From Accumulibacter phosphatis (GTDB lineage Bacteria > Pseudomonadota > Gammaproteobacteria > Burkholderiales > Rhodocyclaceae), in assembly GCF_000024165.1 (NCBI RefSeq), contig NC_013194.1, positions 2,604,001 through 2,668,000 of the forward strand: a DNA stretch of 64,000 nt. The letters are read 5' to 3'. Under the pieces are notes generated by a model, which saw nothing but the letters and a program-made list of their open reading frames with translations, had not been told where the DNA came from and made no database searches. The number at the start of each line of letters is the position of its first letter. Position 1 is the first letter of the stretch. Shown here piece after piece: positions 43,490 through 52,562 of the stretch. The position numbers were made by a program, and so were the translations under genes.

Positions 43490-44332
43490 ATGACGTCCTC
43501 CGATGCCGTCTGGCTGATCACCGGTTGCTCGACCGGTTTCGGCCGCGAACTCTGCAGAGCGCTGCTGCGCCGCGGCTACCGCGTCGTCGTGACGGCACGC
43601 AACCCGGCGACTCTGGACGAATTTGCCTTGGCCGGGAACGCCCTGGTCGCCGCCCTGGACGTGACCGTACCGCGGCAGATCGCCGACGTCGTCCGGCAAG
43701 CCGATGAACGGTTCGGGCAGATCGATGTGCTGGTGAATAACGCCGGCTACGGCTATCTCTCCGCGGTCGAGGAAGGCGAGGACGAGGAAGTCCGTGCGAT
43801 GTTCGAGACCAACGTCTTCGGCCTGGCCAACATGACGAAGGCCGTCCTTCCCGGGATGCGCGCCCGTCGTCGCGGCCACATCGTCAACATCTCGTCGGTG
43901 GGTGGGCTGATCGGTTTCCCGGGCATCGGCTACTACAACGCCAGCAAGTTTGCGGTCGAGGGCCTTTCCGAGGCCTTGGCGAAGGAAACCGCGGGGCTCG
44001 CGATCAAGGTGACGATCGTCGAGCCGGGGCCGTTCCGCACGGATTGGGCGGGCCGCTCACTGAAGACGCCGAAGAACGCCATCGCCGACTATGCACAATC
44101 GGCGGGCGCCCGCCGGGCCGCCATCCAGGGCTATAGCGGCAGCCAGCAGGGCGACCCGGTACGCGGCGCGGAGGCGATCATCCAAGCCGTCGAAGCGCCG
44201 CAGGCGCCGCTTCATCTGCTCCTCGGCCGGCCCGCGTTCGACCTGACCGCCGCCAAGCTGAAGGAGTTCTCGGCGGAGATGGAGACGTGGCGCGAAGTCT
44301 CTCTGGGTGCCGACTTTCCGGACGCGGGTTGA
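43490..44332 (+). CDS. Short-chain dehydrogenase/reductase
   Basis: The 280-residue classical SDR has the cofactor motif TGCSTGFG (about 11-18), 'NNAGYG', catalytic Ser in 'NISSVGG' and the YNASK active-site Tyr-Lys. The first strand is followed by 'TARN', which suggests NADP(H) preference. The fold resembles oxidoreductases acting on ketones or sterol-like substrates, but the substrate is not known. ATG 43490 is chosen at the start of the Rossmann fold. Confidence 0.92.
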   Translation: MTSSDAVWLITGCSTGFGRELCRALLRRGYRVVVTARNPATLDEFALAGNALVAALDVTVPRQIADVVRQADERFGQIDVLVNNAGYGYLSAVEEGEDEEVRAMFETNVFGLANMTKAVLPGMRARRRGHIVNISSVGGLIGFPGIGYYNASKFAVEGLSEALAKETAGLAIKVTIVEPGPFRTDWAGRSLKTPKNAIADYAQSAGARRAAIQGYSGSQQGDPVRGAEAIIQAVEAPQAPLHLLLGRPAFDLTAAKLKEFSAEMETWREVSLGADFPDAG

Positions 44333-44708
44333 CCGGCGATGCTCGGCAGCATCGGCCTCCGCGCGCGGCATTAGCAAAGCATTGAACTTCTCGCCGAAGG
44401 GCCTGATTCCCAACCGCGCGCAGACGCTCGAGATACTGCGGCTGATGGGCAGGCATCGCCCCCTGCTGATGCTCCTTGGCGACGACGATGGCTATGGCAC
44501 GCGTTGGCTGCTGGACGGCCAGGAGGTCCCGCCAGGAATCGCCAAGTACCTCATGCAGGCGGGTCTGGTTGCCGACGCGGGTGCCACCGGGTTCGGTGTG
44601 CGCAGGCTGGCGCTGACCGACTCCGGCAACCGCGTTCGCGAGAACGGCGAGACGTGGTGGACGAGCCTCGGCTTCATCGAACGTTTGAAAATCCGGATCC
44701 TCGGTTGA
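44307..44708 (+). CDS. Small hypothetical protein
   Basis: This is a 133-residue frame overlapping the SDR gene by 26 nt. The credible part begins near 44382 (TTG) with 'LNFSPKGLIPNRAQTLEIL' and contains 'YLMQAGLVADAGATGFGVRRLALTDSGNRVRENG', which looks like a folded small domain, perhaps winged-helix-like. The family is not recognised. The start is uncertain. Confidence 0.45.
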   Translation: MPTFRTRVDRRCSAASASARGISKALNFSPKGLIPNRAQTLEILRLMGRHRPLLMLLGDDDGYGTRWLLDGQEVPPGIAKYLMQAGLVADAGATGFGVRRLALTDSGNRVRENGETWWTSLGFIERLKIRILG

Positions 44709-44919
44709 TGAGGCGGGGCAATAGAAGATCCAGCGGCGCGCGCCGCCGCCGCCCGCGTTGCCCTGACGGTCCTGGCGGCGCCTGCGGGTGCCAGGGTGCT
44801 GCCGCGTCTGGTTGAGCCCGGCCCGAAGGCCCTGTCGCCCACCGGTGCGCCGAGGCGCGCAGGCAGCGATGCGAGCAGTGGCGTCGGTGACCGATCGGCG
44901 CCGCTGCCCATCCACCGCG

Positions 44920-47601
44920 TCAGAGGATGAAGTCGGAGATTCCCAGATCGGCGGTCTTCACACCGACCAGCAGAATCTCGTTACCCTCCCAACTGATCGA
45001 TGCGTCATTTCCGATGGCTGCGATGTGCAGGTCCTTGAGTTTCGTAACACCGGCGTCGCGCAGATCGAGGCGGTCCACCCCATCCTGGAAGTCGGTGACG
45101 ACGTCGCGACCCCACGCTTTGCCGAAGAGGAAGGTGTCCCCGCCGCTGCCGCCGCTGATCCGGTCGTTGCCAGCGCGACCGTCGAGAATATCCGCCCCGT
45201 AACCGCCGAGCATGACATCGGCACCGGAGCTGCCGATGATCCTGTCCTGGCCGCCACCACCGTCGATGCTCACCTTGCCGATAAAGGTGGTGGCACTGAA
45301 ATCGAGCAGATTATCGGCCCAGTCGCCGAGCAGCCGCACCGGCCCGCCGGCGCCGGAGGCATCGACGGTCTCGACGCCGTTCTTCGGCGCGAACGCCGTC
45401 AGGCCGATATCGACCTTGCCACCGTAGGCGACGATGCGGTCCTTGCCGGCGCCGCCGTCGTAGCTGTCGTAGCCCTCGAAGCCGTTGCCGCTGTTGCCGG
45501 TGACGCGAAACGTGTCGTCGCCACTGCCGCCGAATAGCTGGTCGGTACCCGTGCCGCCGTGCAGCACGTCGTTGCCATTGCCGCCCGCCAGAACCTGATC
45601 ACCCCAACTGCCGCCGTCGATGTTGTCGTCGCCGGCGCTGCCGATGATCGTGTCCTTGCCGCCACCCCCGTCGATGCTCACCTTGCCGACAAAGGTGGTG
45701 GCACTGAAGTCGAGCAGGTTGTCGGTCCAGTCGCCGAGCAGCCGCACCGGGCCGCCGGCGCCGGAGGCATCGACGGTCTCCACGCCGTTCTTCGGCGCGA
45801 ACGCCGTCAGGCCGATATCGACCTTGCCACCGTAGGCGACAATCCGGTCCCTGCCGGCACCGCCGTCGTACTTGTCGTAGCCCTCGAAGCCGCAATCCGT
45901 GTTGCCGGTGACGCGGAAGATGTCGTTGCCGTCACCACCGGCCAGGCTGTCATTGCCAGTACCCCCGTAGATCAGGTCCTCCCCATCACCACCCGAGAGG
46001 CTGTCGCTACCCCACCCACCGTAGATCAGATCGTTACCGCCGCCACCCGCTACGGTGTCGTTGCCGCCGCCGGCGTTGATCTGCTCGCCGCGTTCGTCGC
46101 CGTTGATCGTGTTGGCCGCCTCGTCGCCAAGCACGATCGGCGCCTTGCCGTAGAAAAAATTGAGCCAGGTGGCGACGTCCGACAGCGTGGCATTGGGATT
46201 CCCGTCCTCGTTGAGAAAACGGCCGTCGCGGATCTCGAAGCCCAGATGATAGATGCCGTCACCAACGGTATCGACCAGGTTGCGGCCGAAGAAGTTGGTC
46301 GTCGCGCCGTTGCCCTGGACAAAGTGATAGCCACTCGTCTCATCGCCCTCGTCGTCACCGTGCAGATCCGTCCACTGCTTGAGCAGGGCAGCGTCATCAC
46401 GGACAAGGCGGTTCATCTGGACAAGCTCTTCGACGGTGATCCAGCCGTCGGCATGGGCTCCGGTTTTTCCGATCAGATCGACGATGATCTGGTTCAGCGC
46501 GTTGGCCGCCTTGGCGCCCTGATTGATGTCGAAGGCCTCGGTATTGCGCGCCAGGCCGCGATCGCTCTTGATCATATCGACGATGCGGTCGAGCCCAGTC
46601 CCCGTGGTTGATGCATCGACGAGAAAATAGTTGAGCCAGTCGGCGACGTCCGACAATGACGCGTTGCGGTCGCCATCCTCGTTGAGGAGATGACCATCCT
46701 TGATCATGAAGCCAAGGTGGTAGATGCCGTCGGCGACGGTATTGACCAGATTCTCGCCGAAGAAGGTCGTCGTGGCGCCGTCGTTCTGGACCTTGTGAAA
46801 GCCTGTCTCAAGGCGCTTCTCGTCGTCGCCATGCAGACGGGTCCACGCGGCCTGGCGCCCGGCGTCAGCACGCAGGTAGCCATTCAAGGCGACCACGTCG
46901 GCGACGGAAATCCAGTTGTCGCCGGCGACGCCAGTCGCCGACAGGGCACCCCGCAGCATCTGGTTCAGCCCATTCGCAGAATCCGCACCGGCGGCGATCT
47001 GCGCGTCGGCGATCCGGCGATCGAGCCCGGGATCGGCCATGATCAGGTCGGTGATCCTGTCCAGCCCGGTGCCGCTCGTCGAATGGTCTGTGTAGAACTG
47101 GGTCAGCCACTCGGCCACTTTCTCGACAGAGGCGTTCGGATCACCGTCCTCGTTGAGGAAGCGGCCATCACGGATTTCGAATCCCATGTGGTAGATGCCA
47201 TCAACGACAGTGTCGAGCAATTGCTCGCCCCGGTACCGGGTGGTACCGCCATCGTTCTGCACCAGATGAAAACCGGTCTCGAAGCCCGTTTCGTCGTCGC
47301 CGTGCGCCAGCGCCCATTCCGTTCTGAAATTGGTACGCAGATAAGCGTTCATCGCGGTGACTTCGGCAGCGGTGAACACCTTGTCGTCCGCCGCGTGGGT
47401 GGCCTGGGCGGCCTGCACGATCATCTCGTTCAAGCGGTTGGCCGCTTGCGCGCCGGCCCTGATGTCCTTCCCGTCCGTTGCACCGGCCAGGCCGAGGTCG
47501 CGGTAAATGTACTCGACGATCTGGTCGAGACCGGTGCCAGTCGCGCCATAGGTGGCCGCGGTAACCAGGCTGTAAGACTTGACACCGGAAGCAGTGGGCA
47601 T
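44920..47601 (-). CDS. RTX (hemolysin-type calcium-binding) repeat protein
   Basis: The 893-residue acidic protein is probably secreted by a type I system, as it lacks a Sec signal. The N-terminal half holds three tandem units of about 160 residues. Each starts 'GTGLD(Q/R)I' and ends 'DGIYHLGFEIRDGRFLNEDG(D/N)PNA', and each has an EF-hand-like Asp-rich loop. The C-terminal half has RTX nonapeptides (GGxGxDxux, e.g. 'GGGGNDLIYGGWGSDSLSG'), split by two nearly identical insert segments ('GYDxYDGGAGxDRIVAYGG...'). No adhesin or enzyme domain is recognised. AGGAG precedes ATG 47601. It is divergent from the TIR-NACHT gene. Confidence 0.9.
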   Translation of the reverse strand: MPTASGVKSYSLVTAATYGATGTGLDQIVEYIYRDLGLAGATDGKDIRAGAQAANRLNEMIVQAAQATHAADDKVFTAAEVTAMNAYLRTNFRTEWALAHGDDETGFETGFHLVQNDGGTTRYRGEQLLDTVVDGIYHMGFEIRDGRFLNEDGDPNASVEKVAEWLTQFYTDHSTSGTGLDRITDLIMADPGLDRRIADAQIAAGADSANGLNQMLRGALSATGVAGDNWISVADVVALNGYLRADAGRQAAWTRLHGDDEKRLETGFHKVQNDGATTTFFGENLVNTVADGIYHLGFMIKDGHLLNEDGDRNASLSDVADWLNYFLVDASTTGTGLDRIVDMIKSDRGLARNTEAFDINQGAKAANALNQIIVDLIGKTGAHADGWITVEELVQMNRLVRDDAALLKQWTDLHGDDEGDETSGYHFVQGNGATTNFFGRNLVDTVGDGIYHLGFEIRDGRFLNEDGNPNATLSDVATWLNFFYGKAPIVLGDEAANTINGDERGEQINAGGGNDTVAGGGGNDLIYGGWGSDSLSGGDGEDLIYGGTGNDSLAGGDGNDIFRVTGNTDCGFEGYDKYDGGAGRDRIVAYGGKVDIGLTAFAPKNGVETVDASGAGGPVRLLGDWTDNLLDFSATTFVGKVSIDGGGGKDTIIGSAGDDNIDGGSWGDQVLAGGNGNDVLHGGTGTDQLFGGSGDDTFRVTGNSGNGFEGYDSYDGGAGKDRIVAYGGKVDIGLTAFAPKNGVETVDASGAGGPVRLLGDWADNLLDFSATTFIGKVSIDGGGGQDRIIGSSGADVMLGGYGADILDGRAGNDRISGGSGGDTFLFGKAWGRDVVTDFQDGVDRLDLRDAGVTKLKDLHIAAIGNDASISWEGNEILLVGVKTADLGISDFIL
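45270..45505 (-). repeat. Intragenic repeat, copy 2 of 2, in the RTX gene
   Basis: This stretch is almost identical at DNA level to 45678-45913. Both encode 'FEGYD-YDGGAG-DRIVAYGGKVDIG' through 'LLDFSATTF-GKVSIDGGGG'. Near-identity including third positions indicates a recent duplication or gene conversion. Confidence 0.8.
45678..45913 (-). repeat. Intragenic repeat, copy 1 of 2, in the RTX gene
   Basis: This is the partner of 45270-45505, with only scattered base differences (for example WTD/WAD and TFV/TFI codons). Boundaries are approximate. Confidence 0.8.
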
Positions 47602-47843
47602 TGTGGACTCCTCGGACGGGTAGGTGGTAAGGCGGGGCGTGAACTCGTGACGACGCAGGGGTGCCGGCAGCATCCCTCACCAACGTTGCGGATGCCATTA
47701 TAGTCGACGTGGTCGCGACAGCTGGTGTTGCGGGTAGCGTTGTCACCTCCAGGCAGCGTCCTTTCGCGCTCCCATGCGAACCGGGTTTGCATGACCTGGC
47801 GACTGTGTGCGCAACGCATGCGCTTTGGCGAGACCACCAGCGA

Positions 47844-50800
47844 ATGACCATCATCGAACAAGCCGCCGATCTGCTCAGACCGTTCATGGGCGAAGACCGT
47901 CGTGACACCTGGCTTACACTCGCCTTTCACGCCGAGCATCCGGACGTGTACCACGCGATTCCTCAGCGCGGTGCCACGAGGGATTTCGTGGTCGCTTGCG
48001 TGCGCCGCCTGCTCGAGCATGGCCGAGTTGGTTCGCGGCATGCCCTCTCGCTCTTGCTGGAGGCAGTCTGCAGCGCCGCGGGAGACGAAAGGCAGCCCGC
48101 CTTCCGGGCGCTGATCGAAGAACTGGACGCGCGCTGTCTCGGCGGCGCCGACCTCGCTGCCGCCCCTGTCTTCGCAGCCGCATTCTCTCCCAGTGTCCCG
48201 CCCCTGGGCGTCCGCCAGGCCAGCGCGCGTGATCCGCGTGTCTTCATCAGCTACTCGCGTAGCGACCGGCAGATCGCCGATCGTCTGTTCGCCGACCTGC
48301 AGCAAGCCGGCCACGCCTGCTGGCTCGACACCAGCGACATCCCCGGCGGCGAGGTATGGCTGGCGGCGATTGCCGACGGCATCGAGCGCGCCTACGCCGT
48401 CGTCAGCCTGGTATCCACGGCCGCCAACACCAACGACTGGGTGCGGCTGGAGTACCTGCAGGCAAGAAAGCGTGGCAAGCCAGTCTTTCCGCTGCTGACC
48501 GGCGATGGCGAGCCGCCGTGGTACCTGGCCGACCGCCAAGCGATCGCGATCGGCGGCGCCGATTACACCACGGGCGTACAGCGCCTGTTGCGTTCGCTGC
48601 CCGCGCCGCCGGCAGCGAACGCGGCAGACGCGATGCGCGCCCCGGCCGCGACGCCGCGCGAAGCCGGGCTGGCCTACCTCCGCCGTCTGCAACTCGGCGA
48701 GCTGGTGCACACCGAACTCTATACGCCGATGGCCGGCGTCGCCAGGGTGCTCACGCCGGCGGCACCGGCCGCGAGCCTGCCGGCCGTCGTCATGCGTCCG
48801 GAATTCCGTCACCTGCGGCGGCGCTCCGCCGCCACGGCCGAAGCGCGCAGCGAGTCGCGAGCGTACGAAGACATCGCGCAGGCTTTCGTCCAGGTGCGCC
48901 GGGCGGCGCTGCTCGGCGAGCCGGGCGCCGGCAAGACGACGACGCTGTGGAGGCTCGCGCACGACGCGCTGGAGGCAGCGCTCGCCGACGCGACCGCGCC
49001 GATACCGCTGCTCGTCAGCCTGGGCAAGTGGACCGAGACCGAGGAAGGACTGTCGGCCTTTCTCGAACGTCAGTTGGGCGAACTCGGCGCTCATCTCGCC
49101 AGCCTGCTCGCGTCCAGGCGCGCCGTGATCTTGTTGGACGGCCTGAACGAAATGCCGGTTGCCCAGCGCGCTGCCAAAGCTGCCGAGATCAAGGCCTTCC
49201 TCCAGCAGCACCGCGCACTGGCGGCCATGGTCACCTGCCGCGAACTGGACTACACCGGCGACCTGTCGCTCGAGCTCGATACCGTCAGCATCCGCCCGCT
49301 CGATCCGCCGCGCATCTTCGAGTTCGTCACCGGCTACCTGACACACGCGCTCGAATCGATCGAAACCGACTCAACGGCGCGCGAGGCGGCCGGGCGGGCG
49401 CGCGGCGACGATCTGTTCTGGCGCCTCGCCGGTGGCGAAGGCGTCCGCGAGGCGTGGCGGACTTGGCAAGCCGCCGGCGCGAGCCTTTCCCTTTTCTGGT
49501 CGGCGACCGAGGTTCCACGCGCGAATCCGGACATCTACAGTCGCACGACTGCGGCCATGGACCGCGCCTGGCAGCAGGCCGTGCACGATCCGCGCAGCCT
49601 GCTGCGGCTTGCCGGCAATCCCTATCTGCTCTACATGCTCACCTGCGTCTATGTCGATTCGGGCGGCGTGCCGCAGAATCGTGCCGTGCTCTTCGACCGC
49701 TTTGTCGAAGTCTTGCTGCTGCGCGAGCGTCTGGCCGAAGAGGCGGAAGCGGCAGTCGAGCCCCTGCGGCTCACCACGGATGGCGAGCGTCTGCTCGCCG
49801 CGCTCGAGGGTCTGGCGTGGAGCATGCAGTCGCGGCGCGGCAACGCGGCAGCGGATGGCGACGATGCGCGCGGCGACACCGCGACGGCGGTCGACCGGTC
49901 GGAGGCCGCCGAATGGCTCGACAGCGGCCTGCTGCACCGGGCCGCTGCTGCCAGCCTGCTGGCGGTGGGCGAGCGCGAGGTGAGATTCGCCCACCAGTTG
50001 CTGCAGGAATACTTCACCGCTCGCGGCATGCGGACGCGGCTGGCCTCGGGCACCTTGCACGCCGGCGAACTGTGGTCCGCCGCGCGCTGGTGGGAGCGCA
50101 CCGGCTGGGAGGAAGCCGCCGTGCTGCTCGCCGGCCTGCACGGCGACGACTGCACGCCGGTCGTCGAATGGCTGCTGCAGGCACAGCCCGAGGTGGCGGC
50201 GCAGTGCATCGTCGGCAGCGGCGCGCGGCTGCCGGACGCGGCTCTGCGGCGCTTGCGGCAGGCGTGGTCACCGCGGCTCACCGATCTCGAACACGATCCC
50301 GAGTCCGAGGCGCGTGCCGCCGTCGGTCGCGCCCTGGGCCGACTCACCCTGGGCGGCCTGCCGCTCGACGACCGGCCCGGCGTCGGCGTGCGGCTCGACG
50401 CCGGGCGCAAACGCCTGGTGCCGGACATCGACTGGGTCGAAGTCCCTGCGGGGGAGTTCCGCTACGGAGAAAAGGACAGGAGGATCAGGCTGCCGGCTTT
50501 CCACATCGCCCGCTATCCGATCACCACCTGCCAGTTCCGCTGCTTCGTCGACGACCCGCAAGGCTATGCCGACCCCCGCTGGTGGGAAGGACTCGCGGAG
50601 CGGTCAGAGCGCCCTGCCGAAGCGGCCTGGGACTATGCCAACCATCCGCGCGAGACCGTTTCGTGGTTCGAGGCGATGGCCTTCTGCCGATGGCTGAGTC
50701 AGACGCTTGGCCACGAGGTCCGGCTACCGAGCGAGCAGGAATGGGAAAAGGCCGCGCGCGGCGTCGATGGTCGGGAATTCCCCTGGGGCGAATTCTCGCC

Positions 50801-51122
50801 GGGGCACGCCAACCTCGACGAGACATGGGATGGCGCCGGACCGCACTGTCTTGGGCTCACCTCGGCGGCAGGCGTCTATCCGCAGGGGGCCTCGCCGTGC
50901 GGCGCCCTCGACATGGCGGGGAACGTCTGGGAGTGGTGCCTGAACAGGTACGACAAACCGGGCGAGACCGATCCGGGTGGCGATGTCCGGCGCGTGGTGC
51001 GCGGCGGCTCGTGGGTCAGCGGCCGTGGGTTCGCGCGTTGTGCCTGCCGCGGCGTCACCCATCCCGGCTACCGCGGCAGCTATCTCGGCTTTCGGGTGTT
51101 GTGTGTCTCCCCCATCTCTTGA
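47844..51122 (+). CDS. TIR-NACHT-FGE protein, DGR target A
   Basis: The 1092-residue protein starts with an adaptor-like helical domain (1-97, effector-associated-domain-like). A TIR domain follows (131-255; 'VFISYSRSD', 'WVRLEY' with candidate catalytic Glu203). The NACHT NTPase has Walker A GEPGAGKT (358-365) and 'VILLDGLNEMP' as Walker B (428-438). A helical arm precedes an FGE/C-type-lectin-fold domain (about 859-1092). The last 44 codons form a variable repeat (50985-51116) matching the template repeat except at its adenines. TIR domains of this kind commonly degrade NAD+ on activation. A diversified sensor switching on a TIR effector is the natural reading, by inference. Confidence 0.92.
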   Translation: MTIIEQAADLLRPFMGEDRRDTWLTLAFHAEHPDVYHAIPQRGATRDFVVACVRRLLEHGRVGSRHALSLLLEAVCSAAGDERQPAFRALIEELDARCLGGADLAAAPVFAAAFSPSVPPLGVRQASARDPRVFISYSRSDRQIADRLFADLQQAGHACWLDTSDIPGGEVWLAAIADGIERAYAVVSLVSTAANTNDWVRLEYLQARKRGKPVFPLLTGDGEPPWYLADRQAIAIGGADYTTGVQRLLRSLPAPPAANAADAMRAPAATPREAGLAYLRRLQLGELVHTELYTPMAGVARVLTPAAPAASLPAVVMRPEFRHLRRRSAATAEARSESRAYEDIAQAFVQVRRAALLGEPGAGKTTTLWRLAHDALEAALADATAPIPLLVSLGKWTETEEGLSAFLERQLGELGAHLASLLASRRAVILLDGLNEMPVAQRAAKAAEIKAFLQQHRALAAMVTCRELDYTGDLSLELDTVSIRPLDPPRIFEFVTGYLTHALESIETDSTAREAAGRARGDDLFWRLAGGEGVREAWRTWQAAGASLSLFWSATEVPRANPDIYSRTTAAMDRAWQQAVHDPRSLLRLAGNPYLLYMLTCVYVDSGGVPQNRAVLFDRFVEVLLLRERLAEEAEAAVEPLRLTTDGERLLAALEGLAWSMQSRRGNAAADGDDARGDTATAVDRSEAAEWLDSGLLHRAAAASLLAVGEREVRFAHQLLQEYFTARGMRTRLASGTLHAGELWSAARWWERTGWEEAAVLLAGLHGDDCTPVVEWLLQAQPEVAAQCIVGSGARLPDAALRRLRQAWSPRLTDLEHDPESEARAAVGRALGRLTLGGLPLDDRPGVGVRLDAGRKRLVPDIDWVEVPAGEFRYGEKDRRIRLPAFHIARYPITTCQFRCFVDDPQGYADPRWWEGLAERSERPAEAAWDYANHPRETVSWFEAMAFCRWLSQTLGHEVRLPSEQEWEKAARGVDGREFPWGEFSPGHANLDETWDGAGPHCLGLTSAAGVYPQGASPCGALDMAGNVWEWCLNRYDKPGETDPGGDVRRVVRGGSWVSGRGFARCACRGVTHPGYRGSYLGFRVLCVSPIS
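50985..51116 (+). repeat. DGR variable repeat VR-A
   Basis: These 132 nt align without gaps to the template repeat (52694-52563, minus). Of 23 template adenines in the mutable core, 17 are substituted. Only two non-adenine core positions differ. Flanks are unchanged: an A-free 5' stretch and a 28-nt A-free 3' stretch that ends '..GTCTCCCCCATC' (initiation-of-mutagenic-homing site), where the template has '..CCCACATC'. It encodes GGSW-VSG-R-GF...C-R-GV...Y-R-GSY. Confidence 0.93.
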
Positions 51123-51177
51123 AGCGCTGGCCACTGGAGCACTGGTCTCTGTTCTTCTGGTTTGCTGGTTCTCTGAA

Positions 51178-51194
51178 GCGCCGCGGCGCGGCGC
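51178..51194 (+). other. Hairpin downstream of VR-A
   Basis: GCGCCG (51178-51183) and CGGCGC (51189-51194) flank a 5-nt loop. The hairpin starts 61 nt after the VR end, the same distance as the hairpin after VR-B, inside a conserved segment of about 65 nt. A hairpin or cruciform near the VR 3' end promotes retrohoming in studied DGRs; here its role is inferred. Confidence 0.55.
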
Positions 51195-52289
51195 TCACGG
51201 GCGCGCAGCGCCCGTCGATTTTTCCGGCACCATCGTGAACCGCAGCCCGGCAAAGACATGTCGGCGCAGGCCCCAGGTGTCCGCCTGGCGCACGTGATTC
51301 ACCCAGGCCTTGACGCTGGCATCCAACTCGGCAAAGCTGATGTGCCCGGCGAGGTAGTCGTCGAGTCGGCCGCTGAGGCGGCTGGTGGCGCCGCGCACCT
51401 TGCGTGCCTTGACCCGGCGGTAGCCTGGAAAAACGACGAAACCGAGCCAGGGAATGCCGTTCTCCACCGGCACCACCTGCGCGGGCCCCTCATGGATCGT
51501 CAGCCGCAAGCGTGCCAGGCGTTCGACGATCGCGCGCTTCCACGCCCACAACTCGCGCTTGCTGTCGCTGAACAGGGCAAAGTCGTCCACGTAGCGCAGG
51601 TAGGCGGCCCAGCGCAGTTCGCGCGTGACGAACTGGTCGAACGGATGCAGATAGCAGTTCGACCAGAACTGCGAGGTGAGATTGCCGATCGGCAGGCCGC
51701 GCGGCCGACAGGCGGCGAGCAGGTCGTCGCCCGGGAAGTAGACCGTGGCGTACTCCTCGTCGAGCACGCCGGCGCCACTGGCGATGATGCGGTCGATCAG
51801 CGCCATGAGGTCCGCTTCGGGGACGACGCGCGCCAGTATCGCGTGCAGAACCTGGTGGTCGATCGAGGGGAAGTGTTTGACGATGTCGGCCCGCAACACA
51901 TAGCGATGACGCTGTGCGAAATGCTGCAGCCGGTCGATGGCCCGGTGCGTCCCCTTTCCCCTGCGGTTGGCGTAACTGTCGGCAATGAACAGGCGCTCGA
52001 AGCGTGGCTCGATCACGTTGCACAGGGGGTGGTGCACCACGCGGTCGCGAAACGGTGCCGCACTGATCTTGCGCCGCTTCGGCTCGTGGATGAAGAAGTT
52101 GAGGTAGCCGCCGGGGCGGTACTGACCGGTTTCCAGCTCGCGCTTGAGTTCCAGCAGGCGGTCGGCGAGCGCGAACTCGAAGCACGCATGGCCGCTCTGC
52201 GCAAGGCGGACTTTGCCTTGTCGCGGCTCAGGCTCTACCTGCGGCTTGCCCACCAATGGCGCTGGCTGAATACCGGCCAGTACGAGCAC
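51195..52289 (-). CDS. DGR reverse transcriptase (5' truncated and fused to antisense avd)
   Basis: The 364-residue frame has a clear DGR-type reverse transcriptase from about residue 36. Motifs are 'HEPKRRKISAAPFRDRVVHH', 'SYANRRGKGTHRAIDRLQ', 'LRADIVKHFPSIDH', 'GLPIGNLTSQ' (the DGR form of motif 4, at 199-207) and 'YLRYVDDF' with YVDD at 233-236. The thumb ends in 'WVNHVRQADTWGLRRHVF'. It copies TR RNA into mutagenised cDNA that replaces the VRs. The usual first ~40 residues are missing. Residues 1-35 are antisense to the avd fragment, so the true start (GTG 52289 or internal) and activity are doubtful. Confidence 0.88.
   Translation of the reverse strand: MLVLAGIQPAPLVGKPQVEPEPRQGKVRLAQSGHACFEFALADRLLELKRELETGQYRPGGYLNFFIHEPKRRKISAAPFRDRVVHHPLCNVIEPRFERLFIADSYANRRGKGTHRAIDRLQHFAQRHRYVLRADIVKHFPSIDHQVLHAILARVVPEADLMALIDRIIASGAGVLDEEYATVYFPGDDLLAACRPRGLPIGNLTSQFWSNCYLHPFDQFVTRELRWAAYLRYVDDFALFSDSKRELWAWKRAIVERLARLRLTIHEGPAQVVPVENGIPWLGFVVFPGYRRVKARKVRGATSRLSGRLDDYLAGHISFAELDASVKAWVNHVRQADTWGLRRHVFAGLRFTMVPEKSTGAARP
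51197..51215. terminator. Hairpin between target A and the reverse transcriptase gene
   Basis: ACGGGCGC (51197-51204) and GCGCCCGT (51208-51215) form a perfect 8-bp stem with a 3-nt loop, followed on the plus strand by 'cgattttt'. This gives a good intrinsic terminator for target A, overlapping the 3' end of the convergent RT gene. Confidence 0.65.
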
Positions 52290-52355
52290 GTGAGCGGTCT
52301 CGTTGCCGAGATTGGCCGGCTGCTGGGCGGCTGGCTGAAGCAGACGGCGAAATAG
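52184..52355 (+). pseudogene. avd: avd-like four-helix accessory gene, 3' fragment
   Basis: About 57 codons encode 'ALRKADFALSRLRLYLRLAH', then 'WLNTGQYEHVSGLVAEIGRLLGGWLK', followed by a stop. This looks like the second half of Avd, the basic four-helix protein that binds DGR RT and the TR RNA. Its first half is absent; upstream on this strand is the antisense of the RT gene. The joint lies near 52184, exactly where the RT homology also stops, so one deletion or rearrangement removed both 5' ends. An ATG (52188) could express only a 55-residue stub. Confidence 0.7.
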
Positions 52356-52359
52356 GGGC

Positions 52360-52394
52360 GGGGCGCCTCGGGGTCGAGACCCGGGAGGCGCCCC
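52360..52394 (+). terminator. Hairpin after the avd fragment
   Basis: GGGGCGCCTC (52360-52369) pairs with GAGGCGCCCC (52385-52394), with an inner GGGTC/GACCC stem, just after the avd stop and before 'tcttcag'. It is probably the original terminator of avd, or a boundary before the TR transcript. Confidence 0.6.
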
Positions 52395-52562
52395 TCTTCA
52401 GTATGCGCCCGACGGCCGGATGGCCGTGCGGACGGGACTCGCCCGAGCCATCCACAGTTCCTTCGCCTCGGCCGCGCAACCGTGGTCGCACGACATTTCC
52501 GGAGCGCCCTGGGGCGCCTCTCGCGCCCCGATGTACCAGGCAGCGGACGCAAAGGACTACTC

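Noticed and set aside
51258..52187. Long plus-strand open frame upstream of the avd fragment
   Set aside because: It is the antisense of the conserved reverse transcriptase gene. Only the part after about 52184 shows avd-like sequence.
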